Position numbers and translations under genes: made by a program. DNA of 64,000 bases, taken from the NCBI GenBank assembly GCA_965197565.1, contig CBDANK010000003.1:124001-188000 (forward strand), read 5' to 3'. Source of the DNA: G963667675 sp965197565 (GTDB taxonomy: Bacteria; Chloroflexota; Dehalococcoidia; Lucifugimonadales; UBA3495). This document shows, in pieces, positions 15,571-24,183 of the stretch. A model generated the notes under the pieces. It saw only the letters and a list, made by a program, of their open reading frames with translations, ran no database searches and had not been told where the DNA came from. The first letter of the stretch is position 1. Every line of letters starts with the position of its first letter.

Positions 15571-16320
15571 TTAACTGCCCGCCCAGCCGGCATTCAAGGC
15601 TTCCAGCCTGCGCCGGTCCTCTGCTTCCTCGGTTCCTCGGCCCAACTGAGCGTAAGCCTCGGCCCGTCCGGCCCACGCATCAACGTAGTTGGGGTCTAGG
15701 GCAATGGCCTTGGTGAATTGGTCGATGGCTTCTTGGATTCGCCCCTGGTTGAACAAAGCTGCCCCTCGCTCTGTCATACCGGCAGCAGTGGGAAGGACCG
15801 GCGACACCGGCTTTTTCCGGGGGGTGAAGGGCGGTTGAACGGCTTCCACCGGAGTTTCGGAAGCCGCTTCAGTCGCTGCTTCCGGCAGTGGCTCCTGGGT
15901 TGGAGGCGGGGGAGGTTTGGCGGCCGGACCCTGGCGCACGGGGTCTGAAATCCCTACCGGTTCCCGGTCTTTGACAACCTGGGCGGCCGCCGGTTTCTCC
16001 TCTTCCAGCACCGCCCCAGGATAATAGCGTTCAGCCAGGTCCCATCCGCAACTGGTGCAATAACGGGAGTTCCGAAGGAAAGAAGTCCGGCATCTGGGGC
16101 AGGAGGCAGACTCGGTGATAGTCCTGCCCTGGGGCTGAACACGCTTCATAAACATGAGGACTATCATGGGGATCACAGCCAAGAGGTTCAAGTTGGGGAT
16201 CAGCATCAGAACAAAAGCGAGCCCACCCCAAACCCAGGGGTTTCTGCCCTTGGACCGGGCAACCCGCACAGTCCAAACCAACACCAAGGCCAGCGCCAAG
16301 TACAGTAAGATTGTCCCCAT
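15571..16320 (-). CDS. membrane-anchored zinc-ribbon/TPR protein
   Basis: 249 residues in four parts. Residues 1-60 hold two hydrophobic segments (ILLYLALALVLVWTV and GGLAFVLMLIPNLNLLAVIPMIVLMF). Residues 73-93 form a zinc ribbon, CPRC-x13-CTSC. Residues 100-175 are a Pro/Ala/Glu-rich linker. Residues 180-245 contain a TPR pair (GAALFNQGRIQEAIDQFTKAIALDPNYVDAWAGRAEAYAQLGR). The arrangement suggests a scaffold on the cytoplasmic face of the membrane. No specific family was recognised. It is convergent with fabI. Confidence 0.75.
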   Translation of the reverse strand: MGTILLYLALALVLVWTVRVARSKGRNPWVWGGLAFVLMLIPNLNLLAVIPMIVLMFMKRVQPQGRTITESASCPRCRTSFLRNSRYCTSCGWDLAERYYPGAVLEEEKPAAAQVVKDREPVGISDPVRQGPAAKPPPPPTQEPLPEAATEAASETPVEAVQPPFTPRKKPVSPVLPTAAGMTERGAALFNQGRIQEAIDQFTKAIALDPNYVDAWAGRAEAYAQLGRGTEEAEDRRRLEALNAGWAGS

Positions 16321-16437
16321 AGTAAATACCTTTTGCTGACGGCCCGGCCTGACCCGAGTTTCGCGGCCCGATTTACTCTTTGAATATACACTACCGAGGT
16401 AGTATCGACAATGGTTTGGCGTATTATGTTGGCCGGG

Positions 16438-17175
16438 CTACTCCGGAGTGCGTTGCTCTCTCAACCGCGTCAATTCGTCCCGCATCAACCGGACCTCCTC
16501 TCTGAGGTCAACGAGGGCGGCGAAACTAGGGTTCTTCTTCGTCGTTAGGATGGATGCGAAGTTGGCCGTGAGGGCGCCGAAGAGCCCGATCCCCCCTATC
16601 ATGAGCACGTAGGCGAAGGCCCGGCCGATCTGCGTCACGGGCACTATGTCGCCGTATCCTACCGTCGTCACCGTTGCGACCGACCACCACAATGCGTCCG
16701 GGAAAGAGTCTATCTGAGAGTCGCTGCCCCTCTCCGCCGACATGACGATGGTTGCGACGATAAGCACGAGACCGATGGCGTATACTACCAAGAAATCGAC
16801 GTGGACCAGACGGGTGACTCCGCGATAAGCCCTCAAGCCAAACACGATGATCCGAAGTATCCTCAGCGGACGGATGAACGGAATGACGACGATCAATACA
16901 TCCAGCCACTGGCGTTTGAGGTACTCTACGCGTTGCGGAGCGACGGCCGTCTTGACGGTCAACTCCACGGCGAAGAACGACCAGATGAATGTGTCCAGAG
17001 CAAACATTAAGGCTTCCGCCGACGGGCTCAGCTCCCAGAAAAACGGCGCTGTAAGAAGCGGGACCATCGCAAACGAAAGGACCAACGCCGGCAGCTCCGT
17101 CACTCGTTCGATCTTGTCCAGCATGGCCTCCCGCCGCGCAATGCCGGTCTGCGCCGGATTAGCAAGTCTGTTCAC
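16438..17175 (-). CDS. voltage-gated-type potassium channel
   Basis: 245 residues. The selectivity filter TTVGYGD is present, preceded by a pore helix (DALWWSVATV) and followed by an S6 helix (FAYVLMIGGIGLFGALTANFAS). N-terminal helices S1-S3 are visible and the arginine-rich RPLRILRIIVFGLRAYRG resembles an S4 voltage-sensor segment. The C-terminus (DLREEVRLMRDELTRLREQ) is predicted to form a coiled coil that could hold the tetramer together. The gene is divergent from the MMPL transporter, with a 133-bp shared promoter region. Base composition at third positions appears more GC-rich than in the flanking genes, by eye. Confidence 0.88.
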   Translation of the reverse strand: MNRLANPAQTGIARREAMLDKIERVTELPALVLSFAMVPLLTAPFFWELSPSAEALMFALDTFIWSFFAVELTVKTAVAPQRVEYLKRQWLDVLIVVIPFIRPLRILRIIVFGLRAYRGVTRLVHVDFLVVYAIGLVLIVATIVMSAERGSDSQIDSFPDALWWSVATVTTVGYGDIVPVTQIGRAFAYVLMIGGIGLFGALTANFASILTTKKNPSFAALVDLREEVRLMRDELTRLREQRTPE

Positions 17176-17308
17176 GTTCCTCTCTCCCCTCAGTTGAGGA
17201 TCGGCGCCCCTAACCGGAATACGGCTTGCGGCGAACGCCTCCTAAAAAGTAACCTATGGACTTGGTTGAGTGTAAGCTCTCAACGGACAAATAACGGGAG
17301 GACGCTAC

Positions 17309-19822
17309 ATGTCACGAGTCCTTGACCTACTGAGCCGGCTGGTCACGGCCCAGCCAATCGCTACGCTTCTCGTGCTGCTGGCCATCACCATCGGACTTGG
17401 CGCCGGGTTCACCAGGCTCGCCCCCCAGGCCGACTACACCGTGTTCCTGCCCGAGGACAGCAGGGTGGCCACCGCCAACGAGAAGATCGAGGCGCTGTTT
17501 AGCAGCTCCAAGGACACTATACCGGCCACGATGATCTTCCGCGGCCCGGTGCTGACGCCCGATGGACTCGCCCAGATAGACCGCACGGTGAAAGAGGTGG
17601 AGTCCAATTCCCTGGTCTCGCCGCTGCTGGCCGACCGGATCATCGCTCCCACGGTGCCCCTAGCGGCCGCCCTCGGCACCAACGACTTCGCCTCGCTGTC
17701 GCAGCAACAGATCGACGAAGCTGCTGCCCAGATCCCCTCCCTCGACCGGTTGGTCGGCAACGACGCGGACGGCGTGCCGGTAGCCGTTGCCAACGTGAAG
17801 CTTTTCGACCGCGCTACGGCCGCCGGAGACTACACCGGAGCCGAGAGGCTCGCCGCCGAGGCCGAGGAGCTGGCCGAGAAGCTCACCAAGGCCGAGTTGG
17901 CGGTCCTCGACATCGCCAAGTCGAGCCAAGGACCGCTTGAGGGCGGCAGCCTGTCCCCGGCCACCATATCAGAAGAGATTTCCGGCGCCACTGGCTCCGA
18001 AATGAGGATTCTGATGCTGGTGGCGCTGGGAGTGATCGCCGCGCTGCTGTTGTTGTTCACCCGCTCGATTCTCGATATGGTCGTCTCGCTGCTGGGGCTT
18101 GTGCTCACAATCGTCTGGATGCTGGGAGCGCAAGGCTGGCTTGGGCCCAACGGCCTTGGGCTGATCGGGCAACCAAACATTCTGACCACCATGGTGCCGA
18201 TCATGCTCATCGGCCTCGTGGTCGATTACGCGATCCAGTCGGTGGGGCTGTATCGCGAGCGGCGCAACGAGGGGCATCCGGTCAGGACCGCGGTGCGTTC
18301 GGGGCTGCGGGCGGTCATCATTCCCCTTAGTTTGGCGGCGGTTACCACCATCGTCAGCTTCCTGACCAACCTCAGCTCGCCGATCCCCGCCAACGGCGAC
18401 TTCGGCGTCGTCGCGGGCATCGGCGTGGCCTTCGGCCTGATTGTGATGCTGACCCTGATCGCGTCCATGCGTGCGCTCGCCGACCGCTGGCGCGAGTCAC
18501 GGGGCTCCCTCCCTCCGGTCCGTCTCATCGCCGGCGCCATTCCGGGAGTCGGCCCCGCGGTGGAGGCGCTGGGAGGTCAGCTCGCCCGAAGGCCCGCTCC
18601 CTTCCTCGCGGCCGTCGGGGTCGTAACCGTCGTGCTGGGGGTTGCTGCCACGCAGACCGAGACAGTCTTTGACAGGAGAGATTTCCTGCCTTCCGGCGGC
18701 GACGCTATCAAGAATAGCAGGACTCTTGGCGCGGCCTTCGGCGGCTCCACCGGCACGGTGAAGGTGCTGATCGAGGCGGAACTGACCGACGACCGCACCG
18801 TTCGCAACCTGATCGACTTCAACGAGGCCTTCTCCGACGACCTGCGCCGGCCCGAGGGTGTGGTAGGCGGTATCGAGTCCTCATTGTGGCTGCTTCTGAT
18901 GGACTGGATTAGAGACGACGACACGGCGGAGGACAATTACGATCCCGAGCTGCGGGTCATGACCGAGGCAGCCAACGAGTTCCGTCTCGATCCGGTGCAG
19001 ATCCAGGCGATCATCGACCGTCTGGAAGAGAGCGATCCCGAGGGTTTCGCCGAGGTCGCCGTGGACGACCCCAACGGCGCCGATACCATGCTCATCCGGT
19101 TCCAAGCGGTCACCGGCGACCAGGACCGGGCCAAGCGCATGGTCGAAGACATCCAGGGTCTCTGGTTCGGCGACGAACGCGAGATCACGACAACCTCCGA
19201 CGAGGTCGTGGGCCTCGAGATAGTCACCGCGATGACCGACAGCCAGACGGTATCTATTATTATGACCATTCTCGCCGCCCTGATCATCCTCGTCATCTTC
19301 TTCTGGATCACCCTGGGCCGTCCGGCGCTGGGGTTCATCGCGGTGGGGCCGGTAGTGCTGGTGCTGGTGTGGGTGCTGGGAACGATGGAGCTGCTGGGAA
19401 TTCCGTACAATGTCATCACCGCGGTGATCACGGCGCTTTCCATCGGAATCGGCGTTGATTACACCATTCATATAATCCACCGCTACCAGGAGGAGTTCGC
19501 CCGCCTGCGCGACCCGGAGGCGGCGGCGCGCCGCACGCTGGCGACCACCGGATCGGCCCTCCTTGGCTCGGCACTGACCACGGCGCTGGGGTTCGGGGTG
19601 CTGATTTTCTCGTCGTTGACGCCGTTCCAGCAGTTCGGCATCGTCACCGCGATCACTATAGCGTACGCCTTGGTCGCCGCCGTCGTGGTGGTGCCGCCGA
19701 TGATGATTGTGTGGGCTGCCTACCAGAACCACCGGCTGCGGAGCGCGGTGGCCCGCGCCGAGCGGGAGTTCACCGGCAGACCGGCACTTGGTGGGCCAGG
19801 GCGGAGCGGTGAACCGGAATGA
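17309..19822 (+). CDS. MMPL/RND-family transporter
   Basis: 837 residues with the duplicated RND architecture: TM1 at about 20-40, a soluble domain to about 230, TM2-6 to about 390, TM7 near 435, a second soluble domain to about 640, then TM8-12 to about 800. The sterol-sensing/RND signature appears twice, as MLIGLVVDYAIQSVGLYRER and ALSIGIGVDYTIHIIHRYQEE, each with a conserved Asp for proton relay. Substrates of this family are lipids, hopanoids or drugs; none can be chosen here. The start follows ACGGGAGGACGCTAC. Codon use (many CTC, GTC, ATC, GCG) differs from neighbouring genes, so the channel/MMPL pair may have been acquired together. Confidence 0.87.
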   Translation: MSRVLDLLSRLVTAQPIATLLVLLAITIGLGAGFTRLAPQADYTVFLPEDSRVATANEKIEALFSSSKDTIPATMIFRGPVLTPDGLAQIDRTVKEVESNSLVSPLLADRIIAPTVPLAAALGTNDFASLSQQQIDEAAAQIPSLDRLVGNDADGVPVAVANVKLFDRATAAGDYTGAERLAAEAEELAEKLTKAELAVLDIAKSSQGPLEGGSLSPATISEEISGATGSEMRILMLVALGVIAALLLLFTRSILDMVVSLLGLVLTIVWMLGAQGWLGPNGLGLIGQPNILTTMVPIMLIGLVVDYAIQSVGLYRERRNEGHPVRTAVRSGLRAVIIPLSLAAVTTIVSFLTNLSSPIPANGDFGVVAGIGVAFGLIVMLTLIASMRALADRWRESRGSLPPVRLIAGAIPGVGPAVEALGGQLARRPAPFLAAVGVVTVVLGVAATQTETVFDRRDFLPSGGDAIKNSRTLGAAFGGSTGTVKVLIEAELTDDRTVRNLIDFNEAFSDDLRRPEGVVGGIESSLWLLLMDWIRDDDTAEDNYDPELRVMTEAANEFRLDPVQIQAIIDRLEESDPEGFAEVAVDDPNGADTMLIRFQAVTGDQDRAKRMVEDIQGLWFGDEREITTTSDEVVGLEIVTAMTDSQTVSIIMTILAALIILVIFFWITLGRPALGFIAVGPVVLVLVWVLGTMELLGIPYNVITAVITALSIGIGVDYTIHIIHRYQEEFARLRDPEAAARRTLATTGSALLGSALTTALGFGVLIFSSLTPFQQFGIVTAITIAYALVAAVVVVPPMMIVWAAYQNHRLRSAVARAEREFTGRPALGGPGRSGEPE

Positions 19823-19930
19823 AAGGTTGCACTCGGTGCTGCGGGACAAGCCCCTGTGCCAGCTCGGAGAGTTATGCCAAAGTCTCGTACAGCAAGCAGT
19901 AGATTGCCGGTTACGCCCTTCCGTTTATCC

Positions 19931-19959
19931 TTGGCAAGAAAAAATGCTAATGTTACAAT
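19931..19959 (+). promoter_or_regulatory. sigma-70-type promoter of the class V FBPase gene
   Basis: TTGGCA at 19931-19936, a 17-base spacer, and TACAAT at 19954-19959 preceded by TG (extended -10). It lies 125 bases upstream of the ATG at 20084 in the 261-bp gap after the MMPL gene. Confidence 0.6.
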
Positions 19960-20083
19960 AATTTGGCTTCTTCACTCGGTGGTTTAGAAACCATCCTTGA
20001 GGCTCCGTTGACCCCCAATTAGAAAACCTCTTGGCCCCAGCCCGCCAAGCAAAACATGTTGTTGAAGATAGTGAGGAGGAATT

Positions 20084-21265
20084 ATGAAGATTACTCTTTC
20101 CATTCTAAAAGCAGACGTCGGTTCCATAGGAGGCCATACCAAGCCGTCGCAGCGCATGATGGACGCGGTGCGCGCTGATGCTGACGACGCTATCAGGCGC
20201 GGTCTCTTGATTGACGCCTTCGTGGACCACACGGGAGATGACATCTGTATAGTTTGCTCCCACACCCACGGCCCCAATAACACCGATGTCCACCAGTTTG
20301 CTTGGAATTCTTTCCTGCACGCCACCGACATCGCCTCTAAGTACGGACTGTACGGCGCGGGCCAAGACCTATTGGTCGACGCTCCCTCGGGCAACATCCG
20401 GGGCGCAGGACCGGCAGTAGCGGAAGTGGAGTTCGACCACGAACCGGTCAAGAGCAACCGGATGAGGCCGGCCGAGTCTTTTATGGTGTTGGCTGCCGAC
20501 AAATGCGGGCCCGGAGCATACAACCTCCCCTTGTTCCTGGGATTTGCCGACCCCATGTATTGCGCCGGACTGATGCTGCCCAGGATCGGCGAGGGCTTCA
20601 CTTTCAACATTATCGACATGGACAACACCAAAGGCGACAGCATCATTTCCTTGAACGCTCCGGAGGACTACTACCGGATCACAGTATTGTTGCGGGACAA
20701 CGAAAGGTTCGGCATCGACTCCATTGTTTCGCGGTACTCCGGTCAGACCGCCGCCGCTGTCTCGGCCACCCGCTTGCACAACATCGCCGGGAGCTACACC
20801 GGCAAAGACGACCCGGTGGCGTTGGTCCGCAATCAGGGCATCTTTCCTGCTCCCGAGGAACTAATCTCCCCTTACGCCAAGGCCCACTATATAGGCGGCG
20901 ACGCCCGGGGCTCCCACGTAATGCCCCTGATGCCGGTGCCCATCAACACCCCGGTTACCGGCATTTACTGTCTGCCGCTGGTTTCCTGCATCGGTTTCTC
21001 GCTGGCTGCTAATGGAGAGTTCTCCGATTCCTTTGCCGACTTTTTCGACAACCCAGCGTGGGACTACGTTCGGCAATTGGCCCAAGAGAAGGGACTGGCT
21101 ATGCGCTCTCAAGGCTGGTCCGGAGCCGCGATGCTGCCCTACGGCGAACTGGAATACTCGGGGTTCCGGCAGAGTATCGGCGACTTGGTGGACCGGTTCG
21201 CCATACGCGACGGTCATGGCGAAGAATCGGCGATTCCGGAGAAAACAGTCAGCGCCGACGACTAG
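20084..21265 (+). CDS. fbp: class V fructose-1,6-bisphosphate aldolase/phosphatase
   Basis: 393 residues. The protein matches the archaeal-type bifunctional FBPA/P family: N-terminal MKITLSILKADVGSIGGH, IDAFVDHTGDDICIVCSHTHG, GLYGAGQDLLVDAPSGNIRGAGPAVAE and GAYNLPLFLGFADP, which supply the metal-binding Asp/His residues. AGSYTGKDDPVALVRNQGIFPAPEE and GSHVMPLMPVP cover the aldolase lysine/tyrosine region. It condenses triose phosphates and hydrolyses FBP in gluconeogenesis. Length is typical apart from a C-terminal tail of about 20 residues. AGGAGGAATT precedes the ATG. The family is common in archaea, Chloroflexota and some thermophiles. Confidence 0.93.
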   Translation: MKITLSILKADVGSIGGHTKPSQRMMDAVRADADDAIRRGLLIDAFVDHTGDDICIVCSHTHGPNNTDVHQFAWNSFLHATDIASKYGLYGAGQDLLVDAPSGNIRGAGPAVAEVEFDHEPVKSNRMRPAESFMVLAADKCGPGAYNLPLFLGFADPMYCAGLMLPRIGEGFTFNIIDMDNTKGDSIISLNAPEDYYRITVLLRDNERFGIDSIVSRYSGQTAAAVSATRLHNIAGSYTGKDDPVALVRNQGIFPAPEELISPYAKAHYIGGDARGSHVMPLMPVPINTPVTGIYCLPLVSCIGFSLAANGEFSDSFADFFDNPAWDYVRQLAQEKGLAMRSQGWSGAAMLPYGELEYSGFRQSIGDLVDRFAIRDGHGEESAIPEKTVSADD

Positions 21266-21351
21266 GTTGCCGTAAATTGGGCTGCCCCGATATTGACCGG
21301 CAGCCTTTCTCGAACCTCAGGGGCGGTGCGGCCTCTCGAGTGTGATTAACG

Positions 21352-21385
21352 CGGCCTGCGGGGGCTTCTCCGCAGGCCGTTTTTC
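21352..21385 (+). terminator. intrinsic terminator after the FBPase gene
   Basis: CGGCCTGCG (21352-21360) pairs perfectly with CGCAGGCCG (21371-21379), with one further G-C pair inside, then TTTTTCC. It lies 87 bp past the FBPase stop and before the convergent PNPOx-like gene. Confidence 0.85.
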
Positions 21386-21442
21386 CGAAACGCGGCCTGC
21401 GCCTTGGTATTGGGCTAGAGGGTTATGGAAAGCATTTTCAAC

Positions 21443-21916
21443 TTACCAGCTTAGGCCGGGCGTCCTCTGTTGCAGTACCTCTCCGGATAGGCTGACTATC
21501 TGGTCGACTCTCAGCACCACAGCGACGCCGCTTATTTCTTGGTCTCCAACCAGCCCCGATTGGACCAGTTGGTCCATTACACGTTGGTAGATAGGACCGT
21601 CCGGATAGACCGCGGCGGCGCAGCGAAACTTCCATCCTATCCCTTGGCCGGGGTCACGGAACAGGACCACGACCTTGGGATTGCTCTCCAAGTGTTCCAA
21701 GGAGGAGAGCCGTCCCCTTTCCCGATAAGCCAACGATTCGTCGTCAAGAACCGTCATGCTGCCCCTGAAACCGGCGTTGGGCACCCCGTCCGGTGAGGCC
21801 GTGGCGAGGATACAAGGGGTTCCGTTGGCTCGGGCATTGTTTATTAGGCGGCGCATTTCTTCAGTAAGCCGAATGCCCTGTCCGACAGGTTCCTGAGGTG
21901 TTCCAGCGATGCTCAT
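21443..21916 (-). CDS. pyridoxamine 5'-phosphate oxidase-fold flavin/deazaflavin protein
   Basis: 157 residues of the split beta-barrel fold: TEEMRRLINNARANGTPCILATASPDGVPNAGFRGSM, then SLEHLESNPKVVVLFRDPG and GWKFRCAAAVYPDG. These are typical of PNPOx-like general stress and F420-dependent (FDOR) proteins that bind FMN, F420 or haem. Since this genome makes F420, an F420-binding role is possible but not shown by a diagnostic residue. The gene is 32 bp upstream of nothing in its own direction; aspS, on the same strand, lies just before it, so it may be read with aspS. Confidence 0.75.
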   Translation of the reverse strand: MSIAGTPQEPVGQGIRLTEEMRRLINNARANGTPCILATASPDGVPNAGFRGSMTVLDDESLAYRERGRLSSLEHLESNPKVVVLFRDPGQGIGWKFRCAAAVYPDGPIYQRVMDQLVQSGLVGDQEISGVAVVLRVDQIVSLSGEVLQQRTPGLSW

Positions 21917-21948
21917 AAGATGTGAGGCAGGTTGTCAACCGGGCCGGG

Positions 21949-23739
21949 CTATTCCGCAATCCGCAAGGAAAGCTCATCCAGTTGGCCCGGCGATACCGGC
22001 GCGGGAGAGTCGAAAAGAAGATCGGCCCCGCTCTGGGTCTTGGGGAAGGCTATGACATCCCGAATCGACCCGGCCCCGGACATAATGGCTACTAACCGGT
22101 CGATTCCTGGGGCGATGCCGCCATGTGGAGGCGCTCCAAACTGGAAAGCCTCCAGAATTTGAGCGAAGCGGCCATCTATTTCTTCCTTGCTATAACCGAG
22201 GATAGCAAAGACCTTCTCCTGCAACTCCCGCCGGTGGATGCGGATGCTGCCGCTGGCCAATTCCGACCCATTGCACACCAAGTCATAGGCTTTTGACTTG
22301 ATCGATGCCAGGTCGGGCCCATCCAACCGGGCCTCCTCGCCATCCGCCGGGGCGGTGAAGGGATGGTGGGACGAGTGCCACCGTTGGGCCTCTTGGTCCC
22401 ATTCAAACAACGGGAACTGGGTTACGAAAGCAAAGGCCAGAACATCCGGGTCGGCCAAGCGAAGACGTTGACCCATGTGGTTCCGCATGGTGGTCAGCCA
22501 CGAGTTGACCTGCGCCGCCGGACCGGCCATAAGCAACACCAAGTCTCCGGGGCCGGCGCCCATACGCCGAGCCAACCGCACACTCCACTCCACCGGCATC
22601 CGCAGACCCGCCGATAAGAGCACATCTTCTTCGGTTAGCGTATCAAATGACCCTTCACCCCGGTACCGTATGTGGCTCAGGCCAGCCGCCCCGGCCTCCC
22701 GCGCCGTTCCCTCCAAGTCCCGCAGCGCGGATCCCGACAGCCCCGACTGGCCGGCGGCAACAAAACCTTTTACGATGCCGCCCCGATCAACCGTTGAGAG
22801 AAACACCCGGAACTCGGTCTCGTTGGCCAAGTCGCTAACGTCAGTCATTTCCATGCCAAAGCGGAGGTCCGGTTTATCGGTGCCGTACCGGTCCACCACT
22901 TGGTCGTAGGTCAGTCTGGGGAAAGGCTTGAGCAGCTTCTTTTGCGGGTCCAGAGTCTCAACCAGGCCGGTGTAGAGCTCCTCGGTCAACTGAAAAATAT
23001 CTTGTTCGTCAACGAAACTCATCTCCAAGTCCAATTGGGTGAACTCGGGTTGGCGGTCCGCGCGCAAGTCCTCGTCCCGAAAACAGCGGGCGATCTGAAA
23101 GTATTTCTCGAAGCCGGACACCATCAACAGTTGCTTGATCTGCTGCGGCGACTGGGGCAGAGCGTAGAAGTTGCCCGGTTGAAGGCGGCTTGGGACTAGA
23201 AAGTCCCGAGCGCCTTCCGGGGTGCTCTTGATTAAAATAGGCGTTTCGATCTCCAAGAATCCCCGGGCGTCGAGAAAGTCCCGTATGTACTTTACTACTT
23301 GATGACGGAGCTTCAGGTTCCGCTGCATGGGCGGGCGGCGCAAGTCTAGGTAGCGGTAGCGAAGCCGCAGGCTTTCGTCGGCGCCGGAGTCTTCATCAAT
23401 GTAAAAGGGCGGGGTCAATGATGAGTTGAGAACGATGGCTTCATCTGCAACCACCTCCACACCGCCGGTTGCCATGACCGGGTTTTCGCTGCCGGGAGGA
23501 CGGCGCTTGACGGAGCCTTTGACTTGTATTACCCATTCCGACCGTAGTTGGTCGGCCGCCTGGTAGGCACCGGGTGAAAGGGCCGGGTTAAACACTACCT
23601 GCACTATCCCCGACCGGTCCCGCAAGTCAACAAAGATGATTCCGCCGTGGTCGCGCCTCCGGCCAACCCAACCGGCCAGCGTGAATTGGCTATCGATGTC
23701 TTTCTCCCCAAGGGAGCCGCAATCAGCGGTTCTTAACAC
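21949..23739 (-). CDS. aspS: aspartyl-tRNA synthetase
   Basis: 596 residues, standard for bacterial AspRS. The N-terminal OB-fold (FTLAGWVGRRRDHGGIIFVDLRDRSG) recognises the anticodon. Class II motif 2 is FRDEDLRADRQPEFTQLDLEMSF and motif 3 is GIAPGIDRLVAIMSG. The GAD insertion domain lies between. It starts at GTG with GAGGAG about 10 bases upstream. Whether it is discriminating or also makes Asp-tRNA(Asn) cannot be settled here. It is followed at once by the PNPOx-like gene. Confidence 0.96.
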   Translation of the reverse strand: MLRTADCGSLGEKDIDSQFTLAGWVGRRRDHGGIIFVDLRDRSGIVQVVFNPALSPGAYQAADQLRSEWVIQVKGSVKRRPPGSENPVMATGGVEVVADEAIVLNSSLTPPFYIDEDSGADESLRLRYRYLDLRRPPMQRNLKLRHQVVKYIRDFLDARGFLEIETPILIKSTPEGARDFLVPSRLQPGNFYALPQSPQQIKQLLMVSGFEKYFQIARCFRDEDLRADRQPEFTQLDLEMSFVDEQDIFQLTEELYTGLVETLDPQKKLLKPFPRLTYDQVVDRYGTDKPDLRFGMEMTDVSDLANETEFRVFLSTVDRGGIVKGFVAAGQSGLSGSALRDLEGTAREAGAAGLSHIRYRGEGSFDTLTEEDVLLSAGLRMPVEWSVRLARRMGAGPGDLVLLMAGPAAQVNSWLTTMRNHMGQRLRLADPDVLAFAFVTQFPLFEWDQEAQRWHSSHHPFTAPADGEEARLDGPDLASIKSKAYDLVCNGSELASGSIRIHRRELQEKVFAILGYSKEEIDGRFAQILEAFQFGAPPHGGIAPGIDRLVAIMSGAGSIRDVIAFPKTQSGADLLFDSPAPVSPGQLDELSLRIAE

Positions 23740-23879
23740 CCGTTTATTCTCCTCGTTGCCACTTTACCAATCACCGCAGGGGGAATTGCTAATGGCCTTG
23801 TGAAGGCCACGTATACGGATGAAAATAGCGGTGACCCCACTATAATCGCCCCTGCTCCATGTCGTCACTCCCGCTTTCG

Positions 23880-24087
23880 GAGACCTTTGCACAACCCCCA
23901 CCCCTGTCATTCCGAACGCAGCGAAGCCCTTCGGCTGCGCTCATGATAAACTCCGTGAGGAATCTCAAACCTATATCAGCAAGCACTAGGTCTGTAGCTG
24001 GGTCGACGCGACGACTCTGGCCCAACTCCTTAGATTCCTCCCTCTGGTCGGAATGACAAGTTGAGCGGCCAGTTACGCAAAGGTCTC
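23880..24087. repeat. repeat family A, copy 3
   Basis: Bounded by GAGACCTTTGC and GCAAAGGTCTC. The inner modules are in the same order and orientation as copy 1, with a few substitutions. A further half-end, TATGCAAAGGTCTCCCTTCGCGGG, follows at about 24129-24152. The copy fills most of the 444-bp gap between aspS and the YyaL-like gene. Confidence 0.75.
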
Positions 24088-24183
24088 CTTTCGCGGGAAT
24101 GACCGGGAAATGTCGGGGCAAGCCGGGTTATGCAAAGGTCTCCCTTCGCGGGAAAGACGAGGTGGTCTATTTTCATGGTAATG

